Assembly (NCBI RefSeq): GCF_963583255.1
Contig: NC_084818.1
Span: 13,270,222 to 13,334,221, forward strand
Length of the DNA: 64,000 nucleotides
Direction of reading: 5' to 3'
Origin: Pyrus communis
Taxonomy: Eukaryota; Streptophyta; Magnoliopsida; Rosales; Rosaceae
Shown: in pieces, positions 44,989 through 57,112 of the stretch
How positions within the stretch are numbered: the stretch's first letter is position 1
Layout of the letters: the number at the start of each line of letters is the position of its first letter
Notes under the pieces: model-generated
The model's input: the letters and a program-made list of their open reading frames with translations, nothing else
The model's database searches: none
What the model was told of the DNA's origin: nothing
Program-made: the position numbers and the translations under genes

Positions 44989-47530
44989 TGTGACGACCCG
45001 TCCCTACTTTTCACCGTAATTTCTTTTTCGTTGGTGTGAGTTGATGATTTTACCCTTTTTGGAAAAAAGTGGAATCAGACGTGGACGTGGTTTTTAGCCT
45101 TCAGTTTCATTTTCTTGGTTTTGTACTAAATTACTACTCGTCGTCACGAACGCATGGACGCGAGTTAGACCCGAATCAGATCTGTAATGAAAGAGTTACG
45201 CTTTATTAAAATACATTAACTACGGGTATTTTGTACACGACCGTATAAATTAACAGTGTTGGAAATACAGTAAGAAATCAGATTTTGTACATTAGAAATT
45301 GTACAAAATCTGAAATTCAAAATCCAATCCTACCATTGATTGGTGGATCTGTGTCCCCTTCTTTCACAACCATCCACCAATCAAAACCCTTATTTTCCTC
45401 CATTTCATTCATTTTCCCAATTTCCCTCCACACTAATCAAATTGTTTCCCTTCAACTAACACCCAATCAGACTTCACCACCATTTTCTGTCTACCCAATG
45501 AGAACTCTCCCTTTCCTTTTTCTCTCTTTCTTCTTCATTTTCTCTTTGTAACCCGGTATCTCTCTCTCCTTCTCTGCAACATACACACATACATACATGC
45601 ACACCGAACCACCAACACTATGAACTCCGCCACCGTGGTTCATTCTTCAATAGTCTCACCACCCTTGAGACCCCTCCATCTCGAAACCAGACCTGGTAGA
45701 GGTCCCTTCTCTTTTCTCTTTCCCTGAACCATGGAACCACCATTGTTTCCGAAGCTATTCCAATGAGTTCTCGTCGTTCACGGCTTAGGTAAGCCTCGGG
45801 AAATCCTAGCAACCATCATTTAATTCCTATGGGTTGATATTAATCTCGTGTACATATTTTGAACGAATGTTTTAGCACAGAAAACTCTAAAGGGGGAGAT
45901 TGCTCAGTTTTCTAGCCAAAGAACAGTGACCATTTGGTCACTTTTTGCTAATTTTTCGGTCAACCTTCACCAGAACTGAACTCCTAATAGGTATAGACTT
46001 GTTCTCTGTATTCCTAACTTCAAAATAGCTTTTGAATCACTGAGTTTGGCTAGCTATTTAGAAATCAACTCTAAAAGTTGGGAAGAAATTCCCAAATTTC
46101 TAGACAACACGAACCACAAATGAACTTTCAATAGGGGTAATCAATGCACTACGTTCCTAGCTTCAAATTGGTTTTTGTAGCTTTGAATTTGATTGAAAAT
46201 TGAGCTCGATATTAGCTCGGGAAGTTGGACCTTCAACCTGCAAAACGTAGAAGCTCGTGAAGAAGGCGAGTACGTTTGTACTCGTGGTGCGTGGGCACGT
46301 GGCTTCCTGTGCAACCACTTGTAGTGGCGCGTGATGGCGCGTCTGGCCAGCGTGTGGTCAATCTTTGTAGGTCCGTGACGTCGAGTAGATCAATTTCGTA
46401 TATTCAAACACTATGTTTGAGCAATCTGCAAAGGTTTTATTTAAGTTTCCGTTTATGTGTTATTAATCGAAGTTAATTAGTAATTTCATATATAGGGGAA
46501 ACGTATCTCGAGGGCGTACGGGGTCAAGCAAGGCTCGGAGACTTCATTTTGACTGCATATCGGTGAGTGGGCAGTTTGTTTTTATATCTATACATAGTTA
46601 TAGTTTCCATAAATGCATATTTACTCCATTATTATGCTTATATTGCCAAGTATCATTATTGTGATATTAAATGTGATAAATGCTGCTATATGGTTGGGAT
46701 ATTACTGTCATGACATTCATACATAATTGTACATGCTCATCATTGATGCATCCCAGTGTTAGTACTCGTCCCAGGGCCAGGGCCAATTCTTCAAGCGTAT
46801 GTTCACATTCGCATCGTTTGCTCGCCTTGAATCCAAGTTAGGTGCCAGTCCTGTCGTACAGATTGCATTAGGCAATTCTGACTAGTATGTGACCGTGCTT
46901 CAGCAGCAGCCTTCACGTGATTGTAGTACTAGAGCGTATTGATTACACCCAGTCTTGTTCGTGTTAGAAATTATTTGTACGAACTCGTGTGTTAGCTTAG
47001 ATGGATGAGCACTTAGTTATACTTGATTATCACATGATTATGTTACCGCGACATTTGATATATCATGACTTGGCATATTTCTGGTTATATTACTGTTGTA
47101 TTTTTGTTACATGCTTACGTAGTATGTTTTATGAAAACTATACTTATTTTACAGCGAGGGGTTACTATGTTCAAAAATAAAGGTTTTCTTACAAACGTTG
47201 TTTTGCTGACCCACTCAACTTTGTTTTTCACCCCTCCAGGTTTAGTAGATGTTATGTGTAAACGAGGATTCTGGAAAATCTCAAAAGATGGTTATCTTCA
47301 GTGGTATAACTATCATCCTATTTACTATACTGTCTTATGCTCAGACATCACGTGTGAAATGGGTTCAATCTCGCTCACCCACGTATTCTTTTGACTAGGC
47401 ACTTTTAGGTTTAAATTTATTCACATACTTTTTCTACTACACTACACTTTATGGTTTCGTCACCCTTTAGGTGTCGACCAACACAACTAGATTCAGAGTC
47501 CAAGTGGACATTCCAGGTTGGGCTGTGTCA
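44989..47530 (+). mobile_element. Gypsy solo LTR, 2542 bp, nested in gag
   Basis: Starts TGTGACGACCCGTCCC and ends GGGCTGTGTCA. Flanks GCGCC (44984-44988) and GTGCC (47531-47535) form a 5-bp target duplication with one change. Blocks CAGTCCTGTCGTACAGAT, GTGAGTGGGC, GCGAGGGGTTA and CCCCTCCAGGT are shared with 20076-22257. No internal region remains, so it is a recombined solo LTR. Confidence 0.88.
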
Positions 47531-47535
47531 GTGCC

Positions 47536-48610
47536 CCCAACATAGAAGGTTAGTGGTCTTCAACATGGATACTCTTAATGAGGAACGAACTACCCATCAA
47601 TGTGTTAATCAACGTGAGACTTCTCTCAACCCAACAGCTTCAACTTGAAGCATGAGAAGTGGAGAGAAACAGCTCATCACAGAAGAAGTAGAAGAATAGA
47701 ATGCTGTTTATCGCAAATGTCAAGACGTTTTGAGGCAGCATCGAGAAAACCTCATATACATAAGCTTAAGGATCAAAAACCCAAAGGTCATCGAAGGGCT
47801 CAGTCCTCTACCACAATGTAGGCCAGCCCTCATTCTAAGAAAATAACGATAAGCCTTAGAAGGACAAGAAAGTGTAGGAGACTAGGAGGATTTCCAATGG
47901 GCACGTCCTGGAAACGAGTACGATGAATCCAGGGAAAGGTCACATGCCTTTGACCAAACTTCAATACTTCCAAATGATGAGGGAAACTTACGAAGAAGCG
48001 TTCTAATAGTACTTGACTAAACTCAAGACCCCCTTATCTTGCAACTCCTTGAAGAAGTGAACAGGCTAAAAGCCAAACATCAGGTTAAAATACCTGACTG
48101 GAATCAGCCAAGGCCAGGCCTTCTAACAAGGAGGATCATTTGCACCCCTCTACAAGGAAACATCTTTGAATCTACCATGGCATATCGAAGACACATTGAT
48201 GAGGAACGATGTCTTATATTCCCCTCAACTTTCTTTGGTGGAGCTCTTAATTGGTATTGTCGTCTTTGCTGAGCTAAGAAAACTCTTTGTGGCTCAACAC
48301 ATCTTCCAAGTTGATCACTTACACTCCACTAATGAGTTATACACCATTTGTCAGAAGTCAGACGAGTCATTGAGTGAATATGTTGGTCGCTTCAATCATG
48401 AGTACTTTCGTTGCACTGAGGCAGATGATAAAATAGCACTCAGAGCCTTCATGGTAGGCATGCGTGAATGCTTCTTCAAGTACATGATCAATGTTAACAC
48501 TTGGAAGACTTACTCTTAGGTGATGATACAAGCTTACAATCATGCCTTTGCCGAGGCTAGGACATACCAAGGGAACCCTTATATGATTAACCCTTACCAA
48601 TAAGTAGGGA
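47536..48610 (+). pseudogene. Gypsy gag (retrotransposon gag domain), frameshifted
   Basis: After the nested LTR the gag frame resumes with VVFNMDTLNEERTTHQCVN. RPGLLTRRIICTPLQGNIFE and FPSTFFGGALNWYCRL lie in the frame ending at 48272. ELRKLFVAQHIFQVDHLHS, SLSEYVGRFNHEYFRCTEAD and ALRAFMVGMRECFFKYMIN are in the next frame to 48519, then MIQAYNHAFAEARTYQGN after a stop. This is the capsid-type gag fold of plant gypsy elements, which packages RNA. At least two shifts and several stops are present. Confidence 0.85.
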
Positions 48611-49284
48611 GTGGAAGTCAAGTTCTACCAAATGAGAAGGTTTTGGCCATCCAGACACCCATTGCATCCTCTCATGCCTCACTTAGTTACCCGCTAAGTC
48701 ACCAAATGTATTCGTCTATTGGCAAGAGAAAGGATTTTTACTTTCAACAAGCTCATTACAACAAGAAGGATAAGGGTTCGTATTAAGATAACCAGGGGTG
48801 AATGTACCTTCAACTATTATGACCATGGGGTCAAGCCTCACTCTATCAAAATGGGGGACTAAGTGCTGAAGGAAATGCTTTTACAAGAAGGCATACGCAT
48901 TACAAATGTTTTGACCTTCAACCGTTTGAGATCTTTTGTAACACAAGACATTCAGCAAATATTTAATGAAGAGGGAATTCAGACAACTTCATCTGAGTCT
49001 TTTACATTCCTAGCATTGGAACACTTTAACTCAGAGCTTCAACATGCATATTTGACATAAATTAAGTGAAACTAAGTGTTACAACCAACATGATTCACAT
49101 ATCCAAACAATGGATTCCTTTATGCATAGCAAAACATTCATAAGCATCACTCATGTCAATCAACATAAACATCATACATTTTAACACATTCATACATAAG
49201 CCAACTGAGCTTCGAAGGGGTGTCAACATGCATTTTGCCATTCGGTACTTGCTACAATGTGCCTCTGCAACTTGCCCTTATTTT

Positions 49285-49650
49285 CACCAACTAAGTGATG
49301 AAGGAACTCACCTTCGTATAACCAACCAAGTGGTTAAAGATACAACTAGTACTTTATAAACATTTTTGCCTTGGCAACTCACCACTCTTTTTACCAACTA
49401 GGTGATGAAGGAACTCACCTTCGTATCACCAACCAGGTGGTGAAGGATACAACTAGTACTTTAATAAACATTTTTTCCTTGGCAATTCACCACTCTTCTT
49501 ACCAACTAGGTGATGAAAGAACTCACCTTCGTATCACCAACCAGGTGGTGGAAGATACAACTAGTACTTTAATAAACATTTTTGCCTCAGCAACTCACCA
49601 CTCTTCTCACCAAACGGATGACGAAAGAACTTACCTTCTTTTCACCAACT
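49285..49650. repeat. 108-bp tandem repeat, about 3.4 units
   Basis: Units begin at 49285, 49392, 49500 and 49608 with (C/T)ACCAACTAGGTGATGA and contain CAACTAGTACTTTAATAAAC. Translation gives repeated THLRITNQVV(K/E)DTTSTL, probably an artefact of the repeat rather than a gene. Confidence 0.9.
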
Positions 49651-49770
49651 AAGGAAGAACAGTACATCCTGCACCGGTGGATTCTTCGAATTCATAAGCA
49701 GTCGAAAATTTTCAAGTAAAAAATTTTCAAGCCTTACAACTCGAAAAAGGCATAAACTCAACAATGCCTT

Positions 49771-50013
49771 CCACACTCTTGCTCAAGAGTGTGGAAGCAA
49801 AATCATATTATATGGATTAACAAACCTCCAACAACTACAACATGTAGAATGCCTTCCACACTCTTGCTTAATAGTGGGGAAGCAAAATCTATTTATATGG
49901 TTCCTCTGAACTTTCAACTAGTACAACACGTAGATTGCCTTCCACACTCTTACTCAAGAGTGTGGAAGAAAAATTTATATATGTGGTCTCTCCCACACTT
50001 TCTTGTCCCAGTT

Positions 50014-50046
<33 letters not shown>

Positions 50047-50801
50047 AACAACAACAACAAAGAAAACAAAAAAAAAATGCCAAAAAAAAAATCCGACTTT
50101 AATTAATTAATAATTATTTCGATAATTATTAACTAAGCAATTAATTAATTATTAATTCTAACATGTGGAGAATGCCAACAAAACTTCAACACATAAGAGA
50201 TAACTACAATATGTAGATTGCCTTCCACACTCTTGCTCAAGAGTGTGGAAGAAAAATCAAGTTATGAGGTCCTATAAAGAGCTTCCCACACCCTTGAAGG
50301 GAGAGAGCTTCCCACACCCAAGGGAGAGAGCTTCTCACACCCTTGAAGGGAGAGAGCTTCCCTTACCTAAGGGAGAGAGCTTCCCACACACTTGAAAGGA
50401 AAAAGCCTTCACACACTTTGAAGGAGGAAACCACCCACACCTTGAAAGGAGGAAGCTTCATACTTTGCCTAACTACAAATAATTTCAAAAAGCCTTCCAC
50501 ACTCTTGCTTAAGAGTGGAAGCAAAATCTATTTATGTGGTTCAAAAAAGCTTCAACCAAAACCTTCAACAAAAAATTTCAAAAAGACTTCCACACTCTTA
50601 CTCAAGAATGTGGAAGCAAAATCTATTTATGTGGTTCAAAAAAGCTTCAACCGAAAGCTTCAACAAAAAATTCAAAAAGCCTTCCACTCTTTCTCAAGAG
50701 TGTGGAAGCAAAATCTATTTATGTGGTTCAAAAAAGCTTCAACCAAAAGCTTCAACAAAAAAAATTCAAAAAGCCTTCCACACTCTTGCTCAAGAGTGTC
50801 G
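49771..50801. repeat. Eight hairpin-bearing repeats in the gag-only gypsy element
   Basis: CCACACTCTT and AAGAGTGTGG, 4 nt apart, recur with small changes at about 49771, 49857, 49942, 50225, 50497, 50590, 50684 and 50778. Most are followed by AAGCAAAATCTATTTATGTGG. The last four are spaced about 94 bp and form a clean tandem array with CTTCAACCAAAAGCTTCAAC. The stem is preserved in most copies while surrounding sequence varies. Long frames rich in KKASTKSFN are by-products. Confidence 0.9.
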
Positions 50802-50829
50802 AAGCAAAATCTATTTATGTTGTTCAAAA

Positions 50830-51135
50830 AAGCTTCAACCAAAAAGGCTTCACCCATAAAGCTTCAACCAAAAAGTTTCACCTACAAACATTCAACCAAA
50901 AAGTTTCACCTACAAAGTTTCAACAAAAAAGCTTCACCTACAAAGCTTCAACCAAAAAGCCTCACCTACAAAGTTCAACAAAAAAGCTTCACCTACAAAG
51001 CTTCAACCACTCAAGCTATGTGTCCAAAGGAAAAAACTTCACCTACAAAGTTTCAACCAAAAAGCTTCATCTACAAAACTTCAACCACTCAAGTTATGTG
51101 ACCAAAGGAAAAAGTTTCAACCATTCAAGGTATGT
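50830..51135. repeat. AAGCTTCACCTACAAAG minisatellite
   Basis: Many copies of a 16-32 bp unit, AAAAAGCTTCACCTACAAAG with variants, run up to the purine-rich tract before the 3' LTR. The same minisatellite is at 25735-25990 in the truncated relative, so it belongs to the family. Confidence 0.9.
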
Positions 51136-51489
51136 ACACGAAGGAAAAGGTTTCAACCACATTTTATTTTCTCACCAAAAAGAAAGAAGGAATTGGGCTT
51201 AAGAAAAAATATATATACTTGGACTACATTCCAAAAAAAAAAAATAAATAAAATAAATAAAATAAAATAAAAGGGAGGAGAGAATTTTTGAAGTCTTTTT
51301 TCTAATGGCTCAAGAATATCAAGCCACCTCCTTTGGCTATCCTCTTCGCTTGGAAACTTGGAGGACTCCCACTATGTGCTACTACACTTCGGTACTTAGA
51401 AGTTTCGTGATTACTCAGTGACTTGGATTTTTCAAGTCCCCAACCAAGCAACCAAGAAGCTTTCCTCACTCGGGAACTTAGGGGAGCAT

Positions 51490-52018
51490 TGTTTGTACCA
51501 TACTTGACCAATCCCAAAACTACCAAGTACCGGTCAACTTCATACCTTCAAGGATCCACTAAGGGGTTCATGCTGAGGCACCCCTGTTGAAGCACAAGAG
51601 TTTCCCTCTAACAAGGAGGCCAATCACAATACGACACATGTCAACGTTAGAATAAAGTTCACAAAGTCCCACATCGACCGTGGACAAAAGCTGGAGACTC
51701 TCCTTAACTATAAAAGAAGATCATTCTCCTACAATGAATCCCTAATGTTATTATTGTACTTAAACTGGTCATCAAAACCTATTAATGATGATTATGCTTA
51801 AACTTGTGTATTTGTGTAAACCTTTCACTATTAATGAGAACTCTTTTGCTCCGTGGATGTAACCAGACTTAGGGTGAACCACATACATCTTGTGTTTGCT
51901 TCCCTATCTTTATCTCTTTTCACATTATCATCGCTAGGTGACTGAAGCAATCGAGCTAAGGTCACAAACTTGACACTTTACGTTATTCCAAAGTCTTCAC
52001 TGATTTTTTGCATCAACA
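51490..52018 (+). repeat. 3' LTR of the gag-only gypsy element
   Basis: It starts TGTTTGTACCATACTTGACC after AGGGGAGCAT and ends TTGCATCAACA. It has the same length as the 5' LTR with scattered substitutions. GAATC follows. Confidence 0.93.
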
Positions 52019-52097
52019 GAATCAAACTAGCATAGTTCAAAATGTATTTGTTGGGATTTGATGCCTTGTGCAGTTTAGGCTCTTGCAAGCGAGGACT

Positions 52098-52320
52098 TTG
52101 AGTCACTTGGAGCTGGACATGGCTTCATGCCATTTGAGACTTGTTGCGGCTTTATGCCATTTGAGACTTGACGTGGCTTCTTGGCATTTGAGACTTGACG
52201 GGGTTTCATACCATTTGAAATTTCATGGGGCTTCAAGCCATTTGAAATTTGCTACAGCGTCATGCCATTAAATCGACTTTGTGCCATTTAAAGTGGCTTT
52301 GTGCCATTTGAGAGTCAAGT
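52098..52320. repeat. 27-bp minisatellite
   Basis: The unit GGCTTCATGCCATTTGAGACTTG-type (27 bp, about six to seven copies, later ones diverged) repeats. In one frame it gives (A)SxHLRLD units, probably not a gene. It lies just outside the gypsy insertion. Confidence 0.85.
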
Positions 52321-52618
52321 AAAATTAGGTGTATTTTGTGATGAACCCATTAACATTTTGGCATTTTGACTTTTGATTGGTACCATGTCTTTTGTCTCCG
52401 CATTTCAGGCTTCATGAATAATTTCAACTTGATCGAGGCCATATTCATAAAGTACACGAGTGTGGCATGGAGGTTCATCCATCCTTCTTTTATTTCTTGG
52501 ACAAAAGACATAGAAGTAGCAATTGACATCTTCCTTTCAGAGGTTTTTGTCTTGTTTCTTAGTGGGGTCAAGTTTAAATAGTCTTTTTATAGGATTGGAA
52601 CCTTATGCGAACATCATT
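52321..52618. other. Spacer
   Basis: Nothing recognised. Frames on both strands are of similar length, which argues against a real gene. Confidence 0.3.
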
Positions 52619-52627
52619 TTAAATATG

Positions 52628-52817
52628 GGAAATGGATCCTCTCAGGATTCCCTCCACCAAGTCCACCAAGGCCACAAATCCGAGTCTTTGAAATTTGATC
52701 CAACGGCTAAAGTTATTCTAACTTTTAAAATAGGCTCCCGTTTGTAGCCGTTAGATCAAATTTCAAAAGCCCGGATTTGTGGCCTTTGTGGAAGGGATAT
52801 TGAGAGGATCCCTTTCC
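52628..52817. mobile_element. Mutator-type MITE, 190 bp
   Basis: Long inverted repeats start GGAAATGGATCCTCTCA at left and, reverse complemented, GGAAAGGGATCCTCTCA at right, and extend through GCCACAAATCC and TTTGAAATTTGAT. Perfect 9-bp duplications TTAAATATG flank it (52619-52627 and 52818-52826). It is a different family from the MITE at 43241. Confidence 0.93.
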
Positions 52818-52826
52818 TTAAATATG

Positions 52827-54306
52827 CTTTTGCAGGGACCTTTTTAATTGTAGGAAGACATCATTTCCTTTTTTGATTTCACCACTGAAGCTTCCTGCAA
52901 CACCCACATATTTTTTATTGTGACCGGAATATGAGTGGTATACCACATGTTTTTACATAAGTGGTGAAAATTTTTATTTTTTAAGTTATTAACTTTTTAA
53001 CACACATATCGCACCATTGGTATAGTGACACATGGTGTACACGGTGCTTCCGTCACACTGAAAAATCTCTCCACGTAATGAACACGATGTTTTCTTTCTT
53101 CTTTTCCCTCTTTATTTTTCATTTTCTATTGTAGCTTTCTTTGTTCTTTTGTTATCCCAAATTTAATGGGATCTTTACAAAAAACATACAACAACCCAGC
53201 AGCTATGGTCCTTGACATCACACTGAAGAGTGCTTTGTTCATCTTTATCACTTTTTCACTTCTAATATTTTTATGAGAAGAAAATAAATGAACGACAGTG
53301 AGTAGAGGTCGCCCTCCTCTCATTTGCTGCAGCCATCAAAGTTGGTGGTTTCTTTCCCCAGGTGTATACTCAAAACAAAAAAGGGTAGGATGACTTTCTT
53401 TTCTGCTATTTGTAAAGAACTCAACAGTTGTTGGTAGGGCTTTCTCCAGGACTTGTCACCAAGGAAAGAGCATAACGTTCTTTGCTGCAACAGTAGATGA
53501 ATGTTGCCGCCATCGCTGTTTGGTAGCTGCATTGTCACTCTGCACGAGACTATTGCATCTCCGTTGCTTTTTTGCTTTCTTCAAACTCAAGCTATTCGTA
53601 GGAGTTTGGTTGTTGTGAAGTCGGAGGATTGCACGCATCATCTTCCTCGAGACAGAGCATGGACGATGGAGTGCATCAACCATTCCCTAGAAATTTATGG
53701 AGCTAACGACGATGGTATGGAACGGAGAACATCTGGCCGTGGAGCTTTGTCTCAAGCTTCAATAAGTGGTCTAGACCACTTAGAAATTCGTGGCAGCAAC
53801 GGCTTTACAGGGAGCGGCAAGGACTGCTCATTTTTCTTCTTGGCTTAGGCAAACTTGCTGGGCAGAGAGGTCACAGCATGGCTACTGTTGGTGGAGAGTC
53901 CAAATCCTATTTTTCATGGTTTTCTTTTAAGTGTTTGCAGTCTTCAAAACCTTCGTGGTGTAGAGATATTAACTTTAAATTCCTAACATAGTAGATTTTG
54001 ACCGTCCTCGTAAAGATCACCTTCTGACACCTCCGTGTCTACATAGAGACATGTTATGCTGCGAAAATGTTTGACGAGTAGGTCCTGGGATTTCTTGATG
54101 CATCTTTCTTTGTCTTCTAACTCATAAATTGCTGCTGGGATTTCTTGACCGTCTTTCTATGCCAATTGGTTGCATTTCTCCGAAAAAGGCAAATTGTTGC
54201 AGGATTTGGAGATGAATCCTGAGGCCTTGGAGAGTTCCATGGGTTTTGTCCATGAGTTTTGGTGGAGAATCCCCAAACAGGAAGAGAGACAATGTGTTGC
54301 AGCTTA
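52827..54306. other. Spacer without recognisable gene
   Basis: At 52900-53070 GTGACCGGAATATGAGTGG and CCGTCACACTGAAAAATCTC look like parts of another repeat. A 115-residue plus frame at 53501-53848 has no recognisable domain, and I do not call it. Confidence 0.3.
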
Positions 54307-55502
54307 GTATTGGTTTGGTACAGAGGTGTTTTTTTGTGTTGGGTAAACATTCAACTTCAGTTTATTTCACAGTTTTGGATGAAAAAAAAAGGGCTAAAAG
54401 TTCAAAGCAGCAAAAGCTAGCTTTAAAAAACCAGTTTTTTTTTTTCTTCCACAACTTCTGCGCAAACTTAATTTGCAAGAGGCGTTGAGCCTTTTAATGA
54501 AACTTTCAAACACCCAAAATGACCGTAAACAATTAAATAATTACACATAATACCAACTGGAAAACGTCGCCGACTTCATTAGGAGGTCGTCTTCATCTAT
54601 CCCACCACAACGTCGTTCACTTCTAGCTTCAACAATCACCGTTATTGACCTTGAATTTCATACCCTAGGACGTTGTTTCTGCCTATCCTTCCTCCCATCT
54701 CTTTTCCGTCCTCTCTCACTCCCATGTCGACAAAATCGCGATGAGAAATACCACCATTTTTTCTGGCAAGGACCATATTCAGTTTTGGCATCGCAGATTT
54801 GCCTAGATTTCCCAGATTGCACCGCTTATAGGTGAATGATCTTCGTATTTCTGCAAATTAGGAGAGCTCAGATTGCCTAGACGGACACCAAAACTCAATT
54901 ATTCCAAATACCCAAAATTAAATACAGGAAACTATTTTGTGTGATCAAATTCACACTATACAGTTTCAAAAAGAAAAAATGATTAGTCCCGGAAGAAGAA
55001 AGAAACCAGTATCTTGAAGCGTTGGCCTTACCCAATGTATATAATGAACTCCTCGAGCAGCAAGACCATGTATGTACTACAAATCAGATGATAGGTGAGA
55101 GAGATTAAGGAATGGAGCATAAAATGAAAAAGAAGAAGATGGAGCAAAAAAAATAAAAATTGAGAAAATTGGGGTTGTGGGGGAGACCTGTAGAGAGATG
55201 TTTTTTGTTTTTGGAAAGTCCAGTTCAATAGTGGGGTAGTGGGAGAGACAACTTGATGCAGATGGAGAAAATTAAATTAATGGCACATCTAGTATTATAC
55301 TATTTTTGGTCATTTCACACAATTACAGTTGTTTTGCATAAAAGTTTACCAAACATTATAATACTACTTTTTTTTTTTTTTTCCATAAACACTTTTACAA
55401 AACAGTTTACCAAACACTTTGCTGCTTTATTTCACATTGGCTTATTCTCACAGCACATCAAAAGCAGTTTTTTTTTAAAGCATAGCAATACCAAACCAAC
55501 CC
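54307..55502. mobile_element. PIF/Harbinger-like or related TIR element (tentative)
   Basis: The left end is GTATTGGTTTGGTAC and the reverse-complemented right end is GGGTTGGTTTGGTATTGC. Both are followed by similar TTTATTTCACA/TGTGAAATAAA-type and AGCAGCAAA segments. TTA flanks both sides (54304-54306 and 55503-55505), which fits a 3-bp Harbinger duplication. There is no transposase. Confidence 0.45.
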
Positions 55503-57112
55503 TTAATTCCAGATTGTTTGAGAGAGAGTAGGATTTGATGGGTGCTATGTTCTCCTGCAAGAAAGGAGCAACATAGAAAACCGAAAGGGTTAATTGGCAT
55601 TGTTAATTTACCTTATGAAATTCGTTGCTTTCTCTTCGAAGCTGTTGGAATGACAGCAACCTCATTCCTTTCTACCTCTTCGCCTTGTATATCTTGCCCT
55701 CTGCTTGCTTTTGTATTTTGTTTCTCCTCCGTGTGCCTCTAAATAATTAAGCTCATTCTCAATTCAAAGCCTCGAGCTTTATGATCTAAGCTAAGCAACA
55801 ATAACAAAAACTGGCATTGTAAAAAACGACAGAAGAATTACTGAGAGTAACATAACTTATACCAATATCACCTTTCAATTTCAATTTTGAACCCCTCCAC
55901 ATTCCCCAAACCATTAAATTAAAACACAAAAAGCTCACCCCAAATCTTCCTTTTCTTTTTTTGCTTCCTTTCAACCAATCAAACATACGTTTTAATTTTT
56001 TTGCATAAAAATTATATAAACAAATTAAAACCCAATTCCAAACAAACCCAACTTTTGTTTTTGAATTTCTCATCTTTCTTCATAAAGCAATCTGAAAATG
56101 CAAGCGCACAAAACAAAATACTAAACCTTGGAGAAGAGACTGATGGTACGGAAGAAGGTGAGCCTGAGGAGGGGACTACGTGCGCGGTGCTTGAAGGCGG
56201 TTTCGTGCTGTACGATCCAAATGGAGAAGTCCACAGCAACCCGCTTATTCCTCAAGAAATCAAAACCCTCGTTTCGGGCGTAGGGCTTTAGCAAGTCCCA
56301 GAATTAACCCCCGACTCCCATTGCTTTTGGAATTTGCTAATATGGGTCTGAGAGAAGTGGCTGCAGAGTCGGCTTACACATTCATCGTCCTACTTACTGA
56401 GTGAGAGTAAGACAAAAAAGATGAACGAATCAGAAGAAGAATCTGTATTTGGTTTTGTACCGTTGGTGGGGGGTCAGATTTTGAACTTATAATCTAACAA
56501 AACTTATTGTTTAACATAAAAAAATAAAAAAGAAGAATCTGTATCGTTTGGTTTTGTACCGTTGGTGTTGGGTCGGGTTTCAAGCCGGTTAGACGTAGGT
56601 TTTGGGTTTGGATTCAATTAAATCCGCTTTCTTTGGTTGTTTGGGCTTTTTTCCCTAAACATACTTTGCAAATTTGAGTTCGGCTTGGGATGAATTTGGG
56701 TTCGGCTACGGTTTTATGAATTATTAGTAGCGTATTTGCATATCGATAATGCCAAGCAGATCATATTTTGTAAATTATATGATGTGTCGGCTAACAGTCA
56801 AATACCTTCTTATGATTTAAACAAGGAATTCAACCATAAATTATCACATCATGTAATTTACAAAATATAATTTAAGACTTCAAAATCTCTCCAACATCAC
56901 TCAACCGACCATTTCCCCCATCCCTTTGATGTTTGTTGCCTTATATACGGCGTAGTCACATAAGACTCTCTTGTTTATTTCTATGATTTTAGTTTTGATG
57001 AACATGAATAAAAAAATTAAGATAATAAATCACAAAAGAAAGATATGCTCTTATGGAATGTATAAAAAAAAAATGCATGATGGCATGGAATTAAGAGGGT
57101 ATACATTAAATA
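55503..57112. other. Spacer without recognisable gene
   Basis: The plus frame 56001-56291 (ending EGTTCAVLEGGFVLYDPNGEV) and an overlapping minus frame are both open; neither has a recognised domain. AT-rich otherwise. Confidence 0.3.

Larger units (their letters stand above)
44096..52018 (+). mobile_element. Complete non-autonomous gypsy retrotransposon (gag-only, LARD-like)
   Basis: Two 529-bp LTRs (44096-44624 and 51490-52018) flank an interior with a primer-binding site TGGCGCCGTTTG at 44627 and a polypurine tract AGGGGAGCAT before the 3' LTR. Perfect 5-bp target duplications GAATC lie at 44091-44095 and 52019-52023. The interior has broken gag and no protease, RT or integrase, so it depends on a relative. 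It contains a nested 2.54-kb gypsy solo LTR and four kinds of internal repeats. Without the nested LTR and its duplication it would be about 5.4 kb. Confidence 0.93.

Noticed and set aside
49285..51135. CRISPR-like array (regular hairpin repeats)
   Set aside because: A plant nuclear retroelement context, spacers that are themselves repeats, and no cas genes.
50343..51202. Overlapping 252- and 222-residue frames rich in KKAS/TKSFN
   Set aside because: Two frames are open at once because the DNA is a stop-poor tandem repeat; no domain or start context.
52068..52271. 67-residue frame with repeated SCHLRLD-like units
   Set aside because: By-product of a 27-bp minisatellite whose length is divisible by three.
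53501..53848. 115-residue plus frame
   Set aside because: No recognisable domain and overlapping minus frames of similar length; not called as a gene.
55786..56291. Opposed frames of 95 and 96 residues
   Set aside because: Both strands are open, with no domain or splice evidence on either.
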